Part shown: piece after piece, positions 49,667 to 58,618 of the stretch
Position numbering within the stretch: position 1 is the stretch's first letter
Layout: the number at the start of each line of letters is the position of its first letter
Origin: CAWKKW01 sp963850345
GTDB lineage: Bacteria > Acidobacteriota > Terriglobia > Terriglobales > Acidobacteriaceae
DNA: 64,000 nucleotides
Assembly: GCA_963850345.1 (NCBI GenBank)
Contig: CAWKKW010000005.1
Span: forward strand, 744,001 to 808,000
Direction of reading: 5' to 3'
Notes under the pieces: model-generated
The model's input: the letters and a program-made list of their open reading frames with translations, nothing else
The model's database searches: none
What the model was told of the DNA's origin: nothing
Translations under genes and position numbers: made by a program

Positions 49667-51631
49667 ATGGCGGACGAGCAGAAACCGAAAGACGCGCAGC
49701 GAGAAGAAGATGTCGTAGGGAAGGCGTATGACAGCCGCCTGATGCGGCGTCTGCTGACCTATCTGCGTCCGTACAAGCTGCCATCAGCGATCTCGCTGGT
49801 CGCGATCGTGATCAAGGCGGTTTCAGATGTGCTAGGGCCCTACCTGGTGAAGGTGGCGGTGGACCGGTACATGACGCAGGCGCCGCCAGAGAAACTATCC
49901 GCGCTGGCGCGGCGGCTCAGCCCTGATCCTGTGCACGGCATCACGCAGTTGGCGGTGCTGTACCTGGGGTCGCTGGTGTTGAGCTTCGCCATGGAAGGCG
50001 TGCAGACCTACCTGATGCAGTGGACCGGGCAGAAGGTGATGTTCGACCTGCGAAGCCAGATCTTCCGCCACCTGCAGCGGATGCATATCGGCTTCTTCGA
50101 TCGCAACCCGGTAGGGCGGATCGTGACCAGGTTGACCAGCGACGTCGATGCGCTGAACGAGATGTTCACGTCGGGCGTGTTTGCGATTTTTGAAGACGTG
50201 TTCGTGCTGGCCGGCATTGTGATCATCATGTTGAAGATGAACTGGTGGCTGGCGCTGATCGCGTTCGCGGTGCTGCCGTTCATTCTGATGATCACGCGGG
50301 TGTTCCGAAAGCATGTGCGGGACTCATACCGGCGGATCCGGTCGGCGATTGCTCGAATCAATTCGTATACCCAGGAACATGTAAGCGGCATGAGCGTGGT
50401 GCAGCTCTTCAATCGCGAGGAGCGTTCGTACAAGGCATTCGAGGGCGTGAACCGGCTGCATATGGATGCGTTCAAAGACGCGATCCTGGCGTATGCGCTC
50501 TACTACCCGGCGGTGGAACTGCTGAGTTCGATTGCGATCGCGCTGGTGATCTGGCTGGGCGGCAACGGCGTGATGCGGAGTGCGGTAACGCTGGGCGTGC
50601 TGGTGGCGTTCATGCAATATGCGCAGCGGTTTTTCCGCCCGATTCAGGACCTGAGCGAGAAGTACAACATCCTGCAGGCGGCGATGGCGGCGAGCGAGCG
50701 GATTTTCAAGTTGCTGGACACGACGGTCGAGGTGGTGTCGCCAGAGAACCCGCGGACGGGCGATGGTTCAGGCCGGATCGAGTTCCGGAATGTCTGGTTC
50801 ACCTATCAGAAGCTGGACCAGGCGACGGTGTCAAAGATTGCCGTGGCATCGTCACAGGAACTGGCTGCGATGGACGAGATCGAGTGGATCCTGAAGGGCT
50901 GCTCGTTCGTGATCGAGCCGGACCAGACAGCGGCGATCGTGGGACACACGGGAGCGGGCAAGACGACGATTATCAGCCTGATGATGCGGTTCTACGACAT
51001 CCAGCATGGAAGCGTGCTGGTGGATGGAGTGGATGTTCGCGAGCAGGACGTGACGCAGTTGCGGCGGAGATTTGGCGTGGTGTTGCAGGATCCATTTCTC
51101 TTCAGCGGCACGATTGCGGAGAACATCCGGCTGGGGTCGGAGTGGATTTCGGATCAGCAGATGGAGCAGGCCGCGGGCGATGTGAACGTGAGCGACTTCA
51201 TTCGCACTTTACCGCAAGGGTTTGATGAGCCGCTGCGCGAACGCGGAAACAGCCTGTCGACGGGACAGAAGCAGCTGATCAATTTTGCGCGGGCGCTGGC
51301 GCACAATCCGCGGATCCTGGTGCTTGACGAGGCGACCTCGAGTGTGGATACGGATACCGAGATGCTGGTGCGTTCGGCACTGGAGCGGATGGTCGAGGGG
51401 CGGACGTCGGTGGTGATTGCGCATCGGCTCTCGACGGTGCAGCGGGCAGACAAAATTCTCGTCATGCACAAGGGCGTGCTGCGAGAGATGGGCACGCACC
51501 AGGAGTTGCTGGCGCGGCATGGCATTTACTGGAAGCTGTACCAGCTGCAGTACCAGGATCAGGAGTTGCAGACGGTGCCGATGGCGCCGATGCGGGCCGG
51601 GCTGGCGCCGTTTGCAACCAGCGCGGATTGA
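49667..51631 (+). CDS. ABC exporter half-transporter (MsbA/MdlB-like)
   Basis: A 654-residue fused membrane-plus-ATPase exporter. The N-terminal six-helix domain runs from about 35 to 345 (coupling region FFDRNPVGRIVTRLTSDVDA). The ATPase has Walker A GHTGAGKTT, Q-loop VVLQDPFLFSGT, signature LSTGQKQ, Walker B ILVLDEATSSVD and H-loop IAHRLST. A short insert (about 395-420) lies between membrane domain and P-loop. lpxB starts 62 bases later, so lipid A precursor or lipid export is plausible, but related MdlB-type proteins export peptides or drugs. Confidence 0.92.
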   Translation: MADEQKPKDAQREEDVVGKAYDSRLMRRLLTYLRPYKLPSAISLVAIVIKAVSDVLGPYLVKVAVDRYMTQAPPEKLSALARRLSPDPVHGITQLAVLYLGSLVLSFAMEGVQTYLMQWTGQKVMFDLRSQIFRHLQRMHIGFFDRNPVGRIVTRLTSDVDALNEMFTSGVFAIFEDVFVLAGIVIIMLKMNWWLALIAFAVLPFILMITRVFRKHVRDSYRRIRSAIARINSYTQEHVSGMSVVQLFNREERSYKAFEGVNRLHMDAFKDAILAYALYYPAVELLSSIAIALVIWLGGNGVMRSAVTLGVLVAFMQYAQRFFRPIQDLSEKYNILQAAMAASERIFKLLDTTVEVVSPENPRTGDGSGRIEFRNVWFTYQKLDQATVSKIAVASSQELAAMDEIEWILKGCSFVIEPDQTAAIVGHTGAGKTTIISLMMRFYDIQHGSVLVDGVDVREQDVTQLRRRFGVVLQDPFLFSGTIAENIRLGSEWISDQQMEQAAGDVNVSDFIRTLPQGFDEPLRERGNSLSTGQKQLINFARALAHNPRILVLDEATSSVDTDTEMLVRSALERMVEGRTSVVIAHRLSTVQRADKILVMHKGVLREMGTHQELLARHGIYWKLYQLQYQDQELQTVPMAPMRAGLAPFATSAD

Positions 51632-51692
51632 GCACAGAGAACGGGCCCGACAGGGGCACGCACGCTGGACAGCACGTGAGGGAACACGGCGG

Positions 51693-52958
51693 ATGGGGCA
51701 ACCGAAGATCTTTCTCTCAGCCGGAGAGGCCAGCGGCGAACACTATGGCACGCTGCTGATGGAGGCGATCCGGCGCCTGGAGCCCGGGGCCGAGTTTTTT
51801 GGCATGGGCGGGCAGCGCATGGAAGCGCTGGGGTGCCGCCGTATCGTGCGCGCGGAAGATGTCGCGGTCATGGGGATCACCGAAGTGCTCCGGCACATGC
51901 CCCGCATCTACGGCGAATATCGCAAGCTGAAGGCGAGCCTGCGGGCAGAGCGGCCGGACCTTGCGATCCTGATCGATTTTCCTGACGTGCATCTGCGGCT
52001 GGCGCGCGAACTGCATCGACTGCGCATCCCGGTGATTTTCTTCGTGAGCCCACAGCTTTGGGCGTGGAAGAAGCATCGTATTCGCCACGTGCAACGCTAT
52101 ATTGATCGAATGCTCGTGATCTTCCCGTTTGAGGAGGCTTTTTACCGGGAGCGCGGGGTGGAGGCGTTCTTTGTGGGGCATCCGCTGGCGGACATGGATC
52201 CTCCTTCGATCCCACGAAACGCATTTGCTCGCGAACATGGGCTGGACTCGTCCAAGCAATGGATAGGCTTGCTGCCGGGAAGCCGGGAGAAGGAGATTCG
52301 GCTGAATCTTCCGGAGATGTTGCAGGCAGCCGCTGATTTGAACGAGGACGCCGAGTTTCTGATTCCGCTGGCACCCACGCTCACACCCCAGCAGGTAGAG
52401 CACGTCGGCACGATGCTGACGGAGGCTACGACTGCGGGGAAAAAGCTAAAAGTGACAACGGTGAACGATGCGCGGGCGGCGTTGTTTCATGCGCGCGCGA
52501 GTGTGGTGGCCAGCGGTACGGCAACCGTGGAAGCGGCGCTGATCGGCAATCCATTTGTGGTGGTGTACCGTGTATCGGCGCTGACCTATGAGGTGGCGCG
52601 ACGGGTGGTGAAGGTGCCGTTTGTGGCGATGGTGAACCTGGTGGCCGGACGAGAGGTAGTGCCAGAATTGATTCAGAACGAATTCACCGCCGCGAATGTG
52701 GCTGCGCGGCTGCGGCCGTTGCTGCACGACGAGCAGGCGCGCAGCAGCATGCAGAGCGATTTGCGCCACGTGAGTTCCCTGCTGAAGACAGGACGAACCG
52801 AGAACACGCAAACAGCCATCGACCAGGTCGCCCGTATTTCGTTGCAGCTGATCTCAGAATTTCATCACCGACAGTTACATCCGGGCCAGGTCTCGGCACT
52901 GGATGCTGCGCCGCCCGAAATATTTCAGAGACCTGTGCCTCCGAGAAAAGCCCAATGA
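51693..52958 (+). CDS. lpxB: Lipid-A-disaccharide synthase LpxB
   Basis: A 421-residue GT19 enzyme that joins UDP-2,3-diacylglucosamine to lipid X during lipid A synthesis on the inner membrane. ATG 51693 is chosen over a longer open frame that only overlaps the ABC gene. It has the N-terminal GEASGEHYGTLLM, the FFGMGGQRM segment, IDFPDVHLRLA, VSPQLWAWKKHRI, LLPGSREKEI and the donor site ASGTATVEAAL. Its presence implies an LPS outer membrane. It overlaps the following gene by 4 bases. Confidence 0.95.
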   Translation: MGQPKIFLSAGEASGEHYGTLLMEAIRRLEPGAEFFGMGGQRMEALGCRRIVRAEDVAVMGITEVLRHMPRIYGEYRKLKASLRAERPDLAILIDFPDVHLRLARELHRLRIPVIFFVSPQLWAWKKHRIRHVQRYIDRMLVIFPFEEAFYRERGVEAFFVGHPLADMDPPSIPRNAFAREHGLDSSKQWIGLLPGSREKEIRLNLPEMLQAAADLNEDAEFLIPLAPTLTPQQVEHVGTMLTEATTAGKKLKVTTVNDARAALFHARASVVASGTATVEAALIGNPFVVVYRVSALTYEVARRVVKVPFVAMVNLVAGREVVPELIQNEFTAANVAARLRPLLHDEQARSSMQSDLRHVSSLLKTGRTENTQTAIDQVARISLQLISEFHHRQLHPGQVSALDAAPPEIFQRPVPPRKAQ

Positions 52959-54973
52959 AAATTTTGTTCCCGCCTGTGTTGGCCCTGACTGTTCGCTGTC
53001 GCCCGGTGATTGTGTCACTGGTGGTAGGGCTTGTTGCGTTGAGCTGCCATCCCTTGTTTGCGGCAGATAAGCCGAACATGCAGATCACCGGCTACGTGAT
53101 CGATGCTGAACTGGATCCGGAGGCGCATACGCTGAAGGCTACGGCGAAGGTGAGTGTGACCGCGCTGGCCGATCTGGATACAGCAGTCTTTCAGTTACAT
53201 AATGCGCTGCAGGTCAGCAAGGTCACCGATGCCTCGAATGCGGTGTTGACGGGCGAGCGCGGACAGGACGCAACGATCCGGCTGACACTGCCGGGACGTC
53301 TGGCGAAGGGTCAGACGGCGACCTACACGTTTGTCTACGGCGGCACCTTGAGCGGTTCGGAAGAGAGCCCAGTCGAGGGCTTGAAGCTGGCGTCGATCGG
53401 CAGCCCGATCAGCTACCTGTTGTATGCGGCGCGCTGGTTTCCGATGACCGGCTACATGACGAACCGGTTTACGGCGGACATTCACGTCAAGATTCCGGCG
53501 GGCTATCGCGTGATCGGCAGTGGCGTGGTAGGGGGTGCGCAGACGACCGGGACGGGCGCGAAGGCGATGCAGGATTTCGAGTTTCGCTGGGATAAGCCGG
53601 GATTTCCGGGGACGATCATCGCGGGCAAATTCAATGAACCGGTGGCGGTCGCGGGCGCGCCGAACATTCGCGTGTACACCACGGATGCGCACAAGCAAAA
53701 TGCGGCGGAGTATGCAGAGACAGCGCTGAAGGAAGTGGATTTTTTCATCGGCAACTTCGGCATCGCGGAGACACCGCGGCTGAACGTAGTCGAGCTTCCG
53801 GACGATACTGTTCCCGCGTATTGGGCGCCGGAGATCGCAGCGATTCAGGGTGCGCGGATCGGCGACAAGAGCAACTTTCGGTTGTTGGCGAACACGATCG
53901 CACACCAGTGGTGGGGCAGCCAGGTGAGCCCCGCTTCGCTGAACGATGCGTGGATCACGAACGGCATGTCGCGGTATGGCGAGCTGATGTATCTGGAAGA
54001 TGTTTCGGGCAAAAGCTCCTTGACGGCGGCGGTGCAGGATGTTTCGGCGGGCGCGCTGGCCTACGACACGATTCCGCTGTCGAGCGCGGGAAGGCTTGAC
54101 CCGTTCTCCGCGGACTTTCAATCGATGACGCTGGAGAAGGGCGCGCTGGTCTTTCACATGCTGCGCTTCGAGGTTGGGGATGACAGCTTCCGGAACATTC
54201 TCAAGGGAGTGCTCTCGCAATATTCGGACAAGGGGATACGCACGAGCGATTTTGAGAAGATCGCGGAGGCGCAGTCGCAGCAGCAACTGACTGCCTTCTT
54301 CGCGCAATGGCTGGACGGTACCGGTGCGCCGCAATTCACCGATAAGTACACGGTGTATCGCTTGGGAAACAACAAGGGCTTCCGCACGATTGGGCAGATC
54401 GGTCAGGACCTGGACCTCTTCAACATGCCAGTGGAGTTGCGCGTAGAGACGGACGGCAAGACGGAAGAGAAGCGGGTCGATGTGGTGGGAACCGATTCGC
54501 AGTACGTGGTGGATACGTTCGGACGGCCTCGGCATATCACCATCGATCCGGATGGATGGCTGCTGAAGAATTCGCCGGACATGCAGGTACGGGTGGCGAT
54601 TCTACGCGGGCAGCAACTGGTGGCGCAGGGGGATTTTCCGGGCGCGCTCACCGAATATCAGAAGGCGCTCGCAGCGAATGCGAACAGCAGCCTGGCGAGT
54701 TATCGCGTGGGCGAGGTGTTGTTCATTCAGCGGAACTACCAGGCGTCGGCAAACGCGTACCGTGATGCACTGCGCGGCGACAGCGAACCGAAGTGGACCG
54801 AGGTGTGGTCGCATATTCAGTTAGGCAAGATCTTCGATGTGACCGGACAGCGGGATCGCGCAGTGGGCGAGTACCGGCAGGCGGTGCAGACGAACGATAA
54901 CACGCAGGGCGCGCTGAATGAGGCGAGACTGTACCTTCAGAAGCCTTACAAGCGCGAGGAGACCAGCGAGTAG
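52955..54973 (+). CDS. Exported M1-peptidase-like pseudoenzyme with C-terminal TPRs
   Basis: A 672-residue exported protein with a signal segment (IVSLVVGLVALSCHPLFA, about 19-36). It follows the M1 aminopeptidase layout: N-terminal beta domain, then a gluzincin-like domain. The active-site helix reads NTIAHQWWGSQVSP, so the canonical HExxH is N313-T314-x-x-H317, and the third zinc ligand Glu is Asn336 (AWITNGMSRY). The GAMEN exopeptidase loop is also absent. It should be catalytically dead. About three TPR-like repeats occupy 555-665. It is translationally coupled to lpxB. A scaffold or substrate-binding role in the envelope is inferred. Confidence 0.82.
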   Translation: MKILFPPVLALTVRCRPVIVSLVVGLVALSCHPLFAADKPNMQITGYVIDAELDPEAHTLKATAKVSVTALADLDTAVFQLHNALQVSKVTDASNAVLTGERGQDATIRLTLPGRLAKGQTATYTFVYGGTLSGSEESPVEGLKLASIGSPISYLLYAARWFPMTGYMTNRFTADIHVKIPAGYRVIGSGVVGGAQTTGTGAKAMQDFEFRWDKPGFPGTIIAGKFNEPVAVAGAPNIRVYTTDAHKQNAAEYAETALKEVDFFIGNFGIAETPRLNVVELPDDTVPAYWAPEIAAIQGARIGDKSNFRLLANTIAHQWWGSQVSPASLNDAWITNGMSRYGELMYLEDVSGKSSLTAAVQDVSAGALAYDTIPLSSAGRLDPFSADFQSMTLEKGALVFHMLRFEVGDDSFRNILKGVLSQYSDKGIRTSDFEKIAEAQSQQQLTAFFAQWLDGTGAPQFTDKYTVYRLGNNKGFRTIGQIGQDLDLFNMPVELRVETDGKTEEKRVDVVGTDSQYVVDTFGRPRHITIDPDGWLLKNSPDMQVRVAILRGQQLVAQGDFPGALTEYQKALAANANSSLASYRVGEVLFIQRNYQASANAYRDALRGDSEPKWTEVWSHIQLGKIFDVTGQRDRAVGEYRQAVQTNDNTQGALNEARLYLQKPYKREETSE

Positions 54974-55016
54974 GCGGCGTGGCGGGCGCCTCTCCGGTTC
55001 ACTTCGCGTCGCAGCC

Positions 55017-57053
55017 TTACTCAGTTGAGCTGTTGCTTTCTTTCATCCTGGCCTGCAACCCGGAAACGTAACCCTGACGGATACCTGGCTCCAGACGGTT
55101 GGCGATGACAAGCGCCTTCTCGTAGGCGGAGCGCGCTTCTTGCGGCCTGTGCAATGCACGCAAGACATCACCAAGCGTTTTCTGTGCGTGGAGGCAGTCG
55201 GGATCGGCGGCAACGGCGGCTTGCGCGAGCGGGAGAGCTGCGTCGGGTTGTTTGGCGCCGAGCAGATTGCCGGCTTTCTGTTCGAGGCTGAGCGCCGCCG
55301 CGAGCGGTACATCGAAGCGGCCGTCGTACACGAAGATTCCATGCTGAATGGTGGCGACCGGCTCGAGCACCTTAAAGGCGCGGTAGGGATTGAACTGGTC
55401 GGAGCCAAACTCGAATCCTGAGAGGGTACCGGCGCTGATCAAGACCGGGCCATCGATCGCGGCAGGCACATTCATCTCTTCGTTCATCCAACGCGAGTCG
55501 GCAGTGATGAGCGGCTTGCAGGGGATGCCGTAGTAGGTGTAATCCACGACCCCTTGAGCAAAGTAAGCGAACCAGCATTGCTTTACGCCGCGCGCGCGCA
55601 GGTATTTGCTGGTGGCTTTGAGTTGCTGCGCCCAATCGGTGTTGGAGTCGCTGAGGTACTTGTAGGTGTTGGCCGAGCCTCCCCAAGCCTCGTTGGCGTA
55701 AGGGATGTAGGTGGGAAAGGCATGCGCGGAGGACGCGATGTGGAGGAAGAGCAGCGCGGCGACGGCGTAGACCCAGCGGCGATTCTGCTGGATGAGGTTG
55801 GAGGCGGCACCGGCGGCGAGTACGGCGAAGAAGACATAGAGCGGGAGAATATGGCGCGCGCCGATATTGAGTCCTGAACTCATAGCGACGAGCAGGTGAA
55901 AGACGGGCGGGATGGTGAGGAAGAGGATCTCGCGCGGGCAGCGTAATCGGCGGGCGACGATGGCGAAGACGGCGAGCAGCAGCAATCCCAGAAAGCCGAG
56001 CGTCGATTTGATGGAGAACGCAACCGGGAAGTAGTACCAGACGCCGTGAGCGAGCACGCGGCCGAAGATGTAGCTGGGCATGAAGTCGGCGAGTTGCCGC
56101 ACATCCGTCAGGCCGTAGAGGTAAGACTCCGGCAGGATGTGGTAGTGGGCGAAGGCGGTGAGGATACGAAGTTCGTGAGGGCGCAAGGGCTGCATGTAGT
56201 CGGCCAGCGTCGGATTGAGCACCAGACCGTCGGGCCGGGCGGCGTAGCGAAATCCGTAAAAGGCCCAGAGCACGACGACGGAGAGCACGGTGATGGCGGC
56301 GAGTGCCCCGGCGAGACGGAGGGCGAGTCTTGATCGCGTGGCGGGCCTGGTTGTGTGGGGGAGAAACAGTTCGCTCGCTGCCAGCATGAGCAACATGGGA
56401 AAGATGAGAATGCCGGTGTGCTTGGAGGCGAGGGCCAGGCCGGCGGCGATGCCAGTGATGGCGAGCCGGAGCATCGATGGCGTCTTCACGTAACGGTAGA
56501 AGGCATACATCGTGGCGAAGGTGAAGCAGGTGAGGCCAGTGTCGGTAGTGACACGGGCACCATGGGCGAGCAGATTCGGTTCGAAGGCGACAAGGGTGAG
56601 AGCGAGGAAGCCGGCGGTGGTGCCGAACATTTCCTGCGCCGCGAGAAAGACGAGGAGCGCAAGCAGGACGGCGAGGGACGCGGCCATCATGCGGGTGCGG
56701 AAGAGGATGGTGTCGGCGTCGTTTTTGAACAGGAAATCTTTGCCGTCGAGGAAGGCCTCGATTTTGAAGTCGCGGCCTTGCAGTCGCGGAACGTTGAGCG
56801 GCATGTTGAGAATAGGGAGGGTGGCGAGCAGCTTAACCAGCGGCGGATGTTCGGGGTTCAAGCCGAAGTCGGCGTGCTTCCAGGACTCGTATCCGGCGAA
56901 GATGTGGTCGTCTTCATCCCAGGTGATGGACTCCTGGTGAACGGAGAAGGCCATCTGGGCGAAGAAGACGGCGAGCAGGGCGATAACTCCGAGCACAACG
57001 AGGGCGGGCCGTTTTGCGACGGGTTTGGTCACAGGTTCTCCCAAGCGCTTCAT
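55017..57053 (-). CDS. GT39-like membrane glycosyltransferase with C-terminal TPR
   Basis: A 678-residue membrane protein from ATG 57053; the open frame upstream is made of the intergenic repeat and is not coding. About ten membrane helices alternate through residues 15-470. The first loop has ITWDEDDHIFAGYESW and NPEHPPLVKLLA, the acidic and His-Pro-Pro elements of PMT/ArnT-type (GT-C) enzymes. A periplasmic part (about 480-590) and one to two TPR units end the protein. It uses a polyprenyl-linked sugar. Acceptor unknown; convergent with the M1-like gene. Confidence 0.8.
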   Translation of the reverse strand: MKRLGEPVTKPVAKRPALVVLGVIALLAVFFAQMAFSVHQESITWDEDDHIFAGYESWKHADFGLNPEHPPLVKLLATLPILNMPLNVPRLQGRDFKIEAFLDGKDFLFKNDADTILFRTRMMAASLAVLLALLVFLAAQEMFGTTAGFLALTLVAFEPNLLAHGARVTTDTGLTCFTFATMYAFYRYVKTPSMLRLAITGIAAGLALASKHTGILIFPMLLMLAASELFLPHTTRPATRSRLALRLAGALAAITVLSVVVLWAFYGFRYAARPDGLVLNPTLADYMQPLRPHELRILTAFAHYHILPESYLYGLTDVRQLADFMPSYIFGRVLAHGVWYYFPVAFSIKSTLGFLGLLLLAVFAIVARRLRCPREILFLTIPPVFHLLVAMSSGLNIGARHILPLYVFFAVLAAGAASNLIQQNRRWVYAVAALLFLHIASSAHAFPTYIPYANEAWGGSANTYKYLSDSNTDWAQQLKATSKYLRARGVKQCWFAYFAQGVVDYTYYGIPCKPLITADSRWMNEEMNVPAAIDGPVLISAGTLSGFEFGSDQFNPYRAFKVLEPVATIQHGIFVYDGRFDVPLAAALSLEQKAGNLLGAKQPDAALPLAQAAVAADPDCLHAQKTLGDVLRALHRPQEARSAYEKALVIANRLEPGIRQGYVSGLQARMKESNSSTE

Positions 57054-57107
57054 GTTACATGGGGGGCCGGGATTTGCCTGTGAGGTTGAGTACGGCGGTG
57101 CGTGCGG

Positions 57108-57253
57108 AAAGGGCTTCGGGTCGGGGCCGCGTGATCCCACCTTCGCAAACTGCGCGAAGGATGGGGCACCCACTCATTGTGCGGATAGAAAGGGCTTCGG
57201 GTCGGGGCCGCGTGATCCCACCCTTCGCAGACTGCGCGAAGGATGGGGCACCC
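57108..57253. repeat. Direct repeat pair with internal hairpin
   Basis: Two near-identical copies of about 65 bases, 57108-57171 and 57189-57253, separated by 17 bases. Each begins AAAGGGCTTCGGGTCGGGG and ends GAAGGATGGGGCACCC, with one base difference and one indel between them. Each contains the inverted pair CCTTCGC...GCGAAGG. I recall this type of element as dispersed between genes in acidobacterial genomes, which would make it REP-like. Only these two copies are in the window. The rest of the gap before the macB-like gene is empty. Confidence 0.75.
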
Positions 57254-57269
57254 GCTTCAGAAGAACGCG

Positions 57270-58511
57270 CTACTCGTAGCGGAGGGCCTCGATGGGGTTG
57301 AGGTTGGCGGCGCGGATGGCGGGAACCATACCGCTGATAAGGCCTACGGCGATGAGAATTACGGTGGCGACCAGCACGGTCCCGGGCGAGATGAGCAACT
57401 GGATGTCGGCAGCTTCGGCGTTGGTGGCGACCGCGCTGTAGAAGGTGATTCTGCCGACGAGCGCGGAGACGATGTAGGCGAGCGCGATACCGGCTGCGCC
57501 GCCGACGCTGGTGATGACCAGGGCTTCGGCAAGGAACTGCACCAGGATGTGGTGCTTGCGCGCGCCGAGAGCTTTTTCCACGCCGATTTCGCGGGTGCGC
57601 TGCTGCACGGCGACCAGCATGATGTTCATCAGGCCGATGCCGGCGATGCCGAGGGTGAGGGTTCCAATGAAGGCCAGCAGGACTTTGAGAGCCATGGTGA
57701 CGATGCGGAACTGGCTGAGCTGCTCCATCAGGTTGGCGACGAAGATGGCGTTGTGATCGGAGGGGCGGAAGTTATGCGCGGCCGCGAGGGTGTTGCGAAC
57801 AGCGCGTTCGACCGCCATGTGGTCTTCGCCCCTGAAGCTAAGCCAGAGGCCGTCGAGGTATTTGAGGTCCTTAATATCGCCCATGGTGGTGAAGGGAATG
57901 CGGACCTGGCGGTTGATGTTGTCGTCGCCCTCCTGCATCTTGGCCTTCTGCACGCCGATGACGGTGAAGCTGATGCCGTTGATGCGGATCTTCTGGCCGA
58001 TGGGATAGATGCCGGAGAAGAGCTTGGTCTTGGCTTCAGAACCGATGACAGCGACATGAGTCCGCTGAGCCTCATCTTCTTCGGTGAAGAAGTGGCCCGA
58101 CTCCATGTCGAGCTTGAGAACGTCCTGCATGTCGGGGTAATCGCCGTTGACGGTCCAGGTGTAGGTATGCAGATCGTTCTGGACCACGACGTCTTTGTAC
58201 ATCTCGGGCGAGACGTGGATCACGCCGGGGACGGTGCTCATGATGCGGTCGACGTCGTCCTGAGTGAGGCGCACTTTGACGCCGGCCTTGGTGCCGCCCG
58301 CCTGTTCGCTGGTGGTGCCGGACCAGACGCCGATGACCTGGGTTCCCCACTGCGCGAAGATGGCCTCGATGGCGCGGCCGAAGCCGGCGCCGTAGGCAAG
58401 CAGAAGCACAACGGTCGCGATGCCCCAGGCCATGCCGACCATGGTGATGGTGGTGCGCCGGCGGTTGTAGATCATGGCGTCGTAGGCTTGGAGCAGCAGA
58501 TCGCGGAACAT
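57270..58511 (-). CDS. MacB-like ABC permease (second of a pair)
   Basis: A 413-residue membrane protein with one N-terminal helix (TTITMVGMAWGIATVVLLLA), a large periplasmic MacB_PCD domain and three C-terminal helices containing the FtsX/MacB motifs GIGLMNIMLVAVQQRTREIG and EKALGARKHHIL, ending ANLNPIEALRYE. No ATPase domain is present. It lies 107 bases downstream of a paralogous permease, so the two may form a heterodimer that recruits an ATPase coded elsewhere. Confidence 0.88.
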   Translation of the reverse strand: MFRDLLLQAYDAMIYNRRRTTITMVGMAWGIATVVLLLAYGAGFGRAIEAIFAQWGTQVIGVWSGTTSEQAGGTKAGVKVRLTQDDVDRIMSTVPGVIHVSPEMYKDVVVQNDLHTYTWTVNGDYPDMQDVLKLDMESGHFFTEEDEAQRTHVAVIGSEAKTKLFSGIYPIGQKIRINGISFTVIGVQKAKMQEGDDNINRQVRIPFTTMGDIKDLKYLDGLWLSFRGEDHMAVERAVRNTLAAAHNFRPSDHNAIFVANLMEQLSQFRIVTMALKVLLAFIGTLTLGIAGIGLMNIMLVAVQQRTREIGVEKALGARKHHILVQFLAEALVITSVGGAAGIALAYIVSALVGRITFYSAVATNAEAADIQLLISPGTVLVATVILIAVGLISGMVPAIRAANLNPIEALRYE

Positions 58512-58618
58512 GGCGGTCCTCTTAATTCAGGCTACTGGAACTGTGACTTGGACGTATGTGACGCCTCGGAGAGACTTGCGACTACGGTCGATATGGCTGG
58601 CGTACATGATCGAGTTCC

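Noticed and set aside
55017..57173. Longer version of the GT39-like protein starting within the repeat
   Set aside because: The extra 40 residues are the translation of the 57108-57171 repeat unit; the start at 57053 gives a normal membrane-protein N-terminus.
57108..57253. CRISPR array
   Set aside because: Only two repeat units, far longer than CRISPR repeats and with a 17-base gap; there are no cas genes anywhere in the window.
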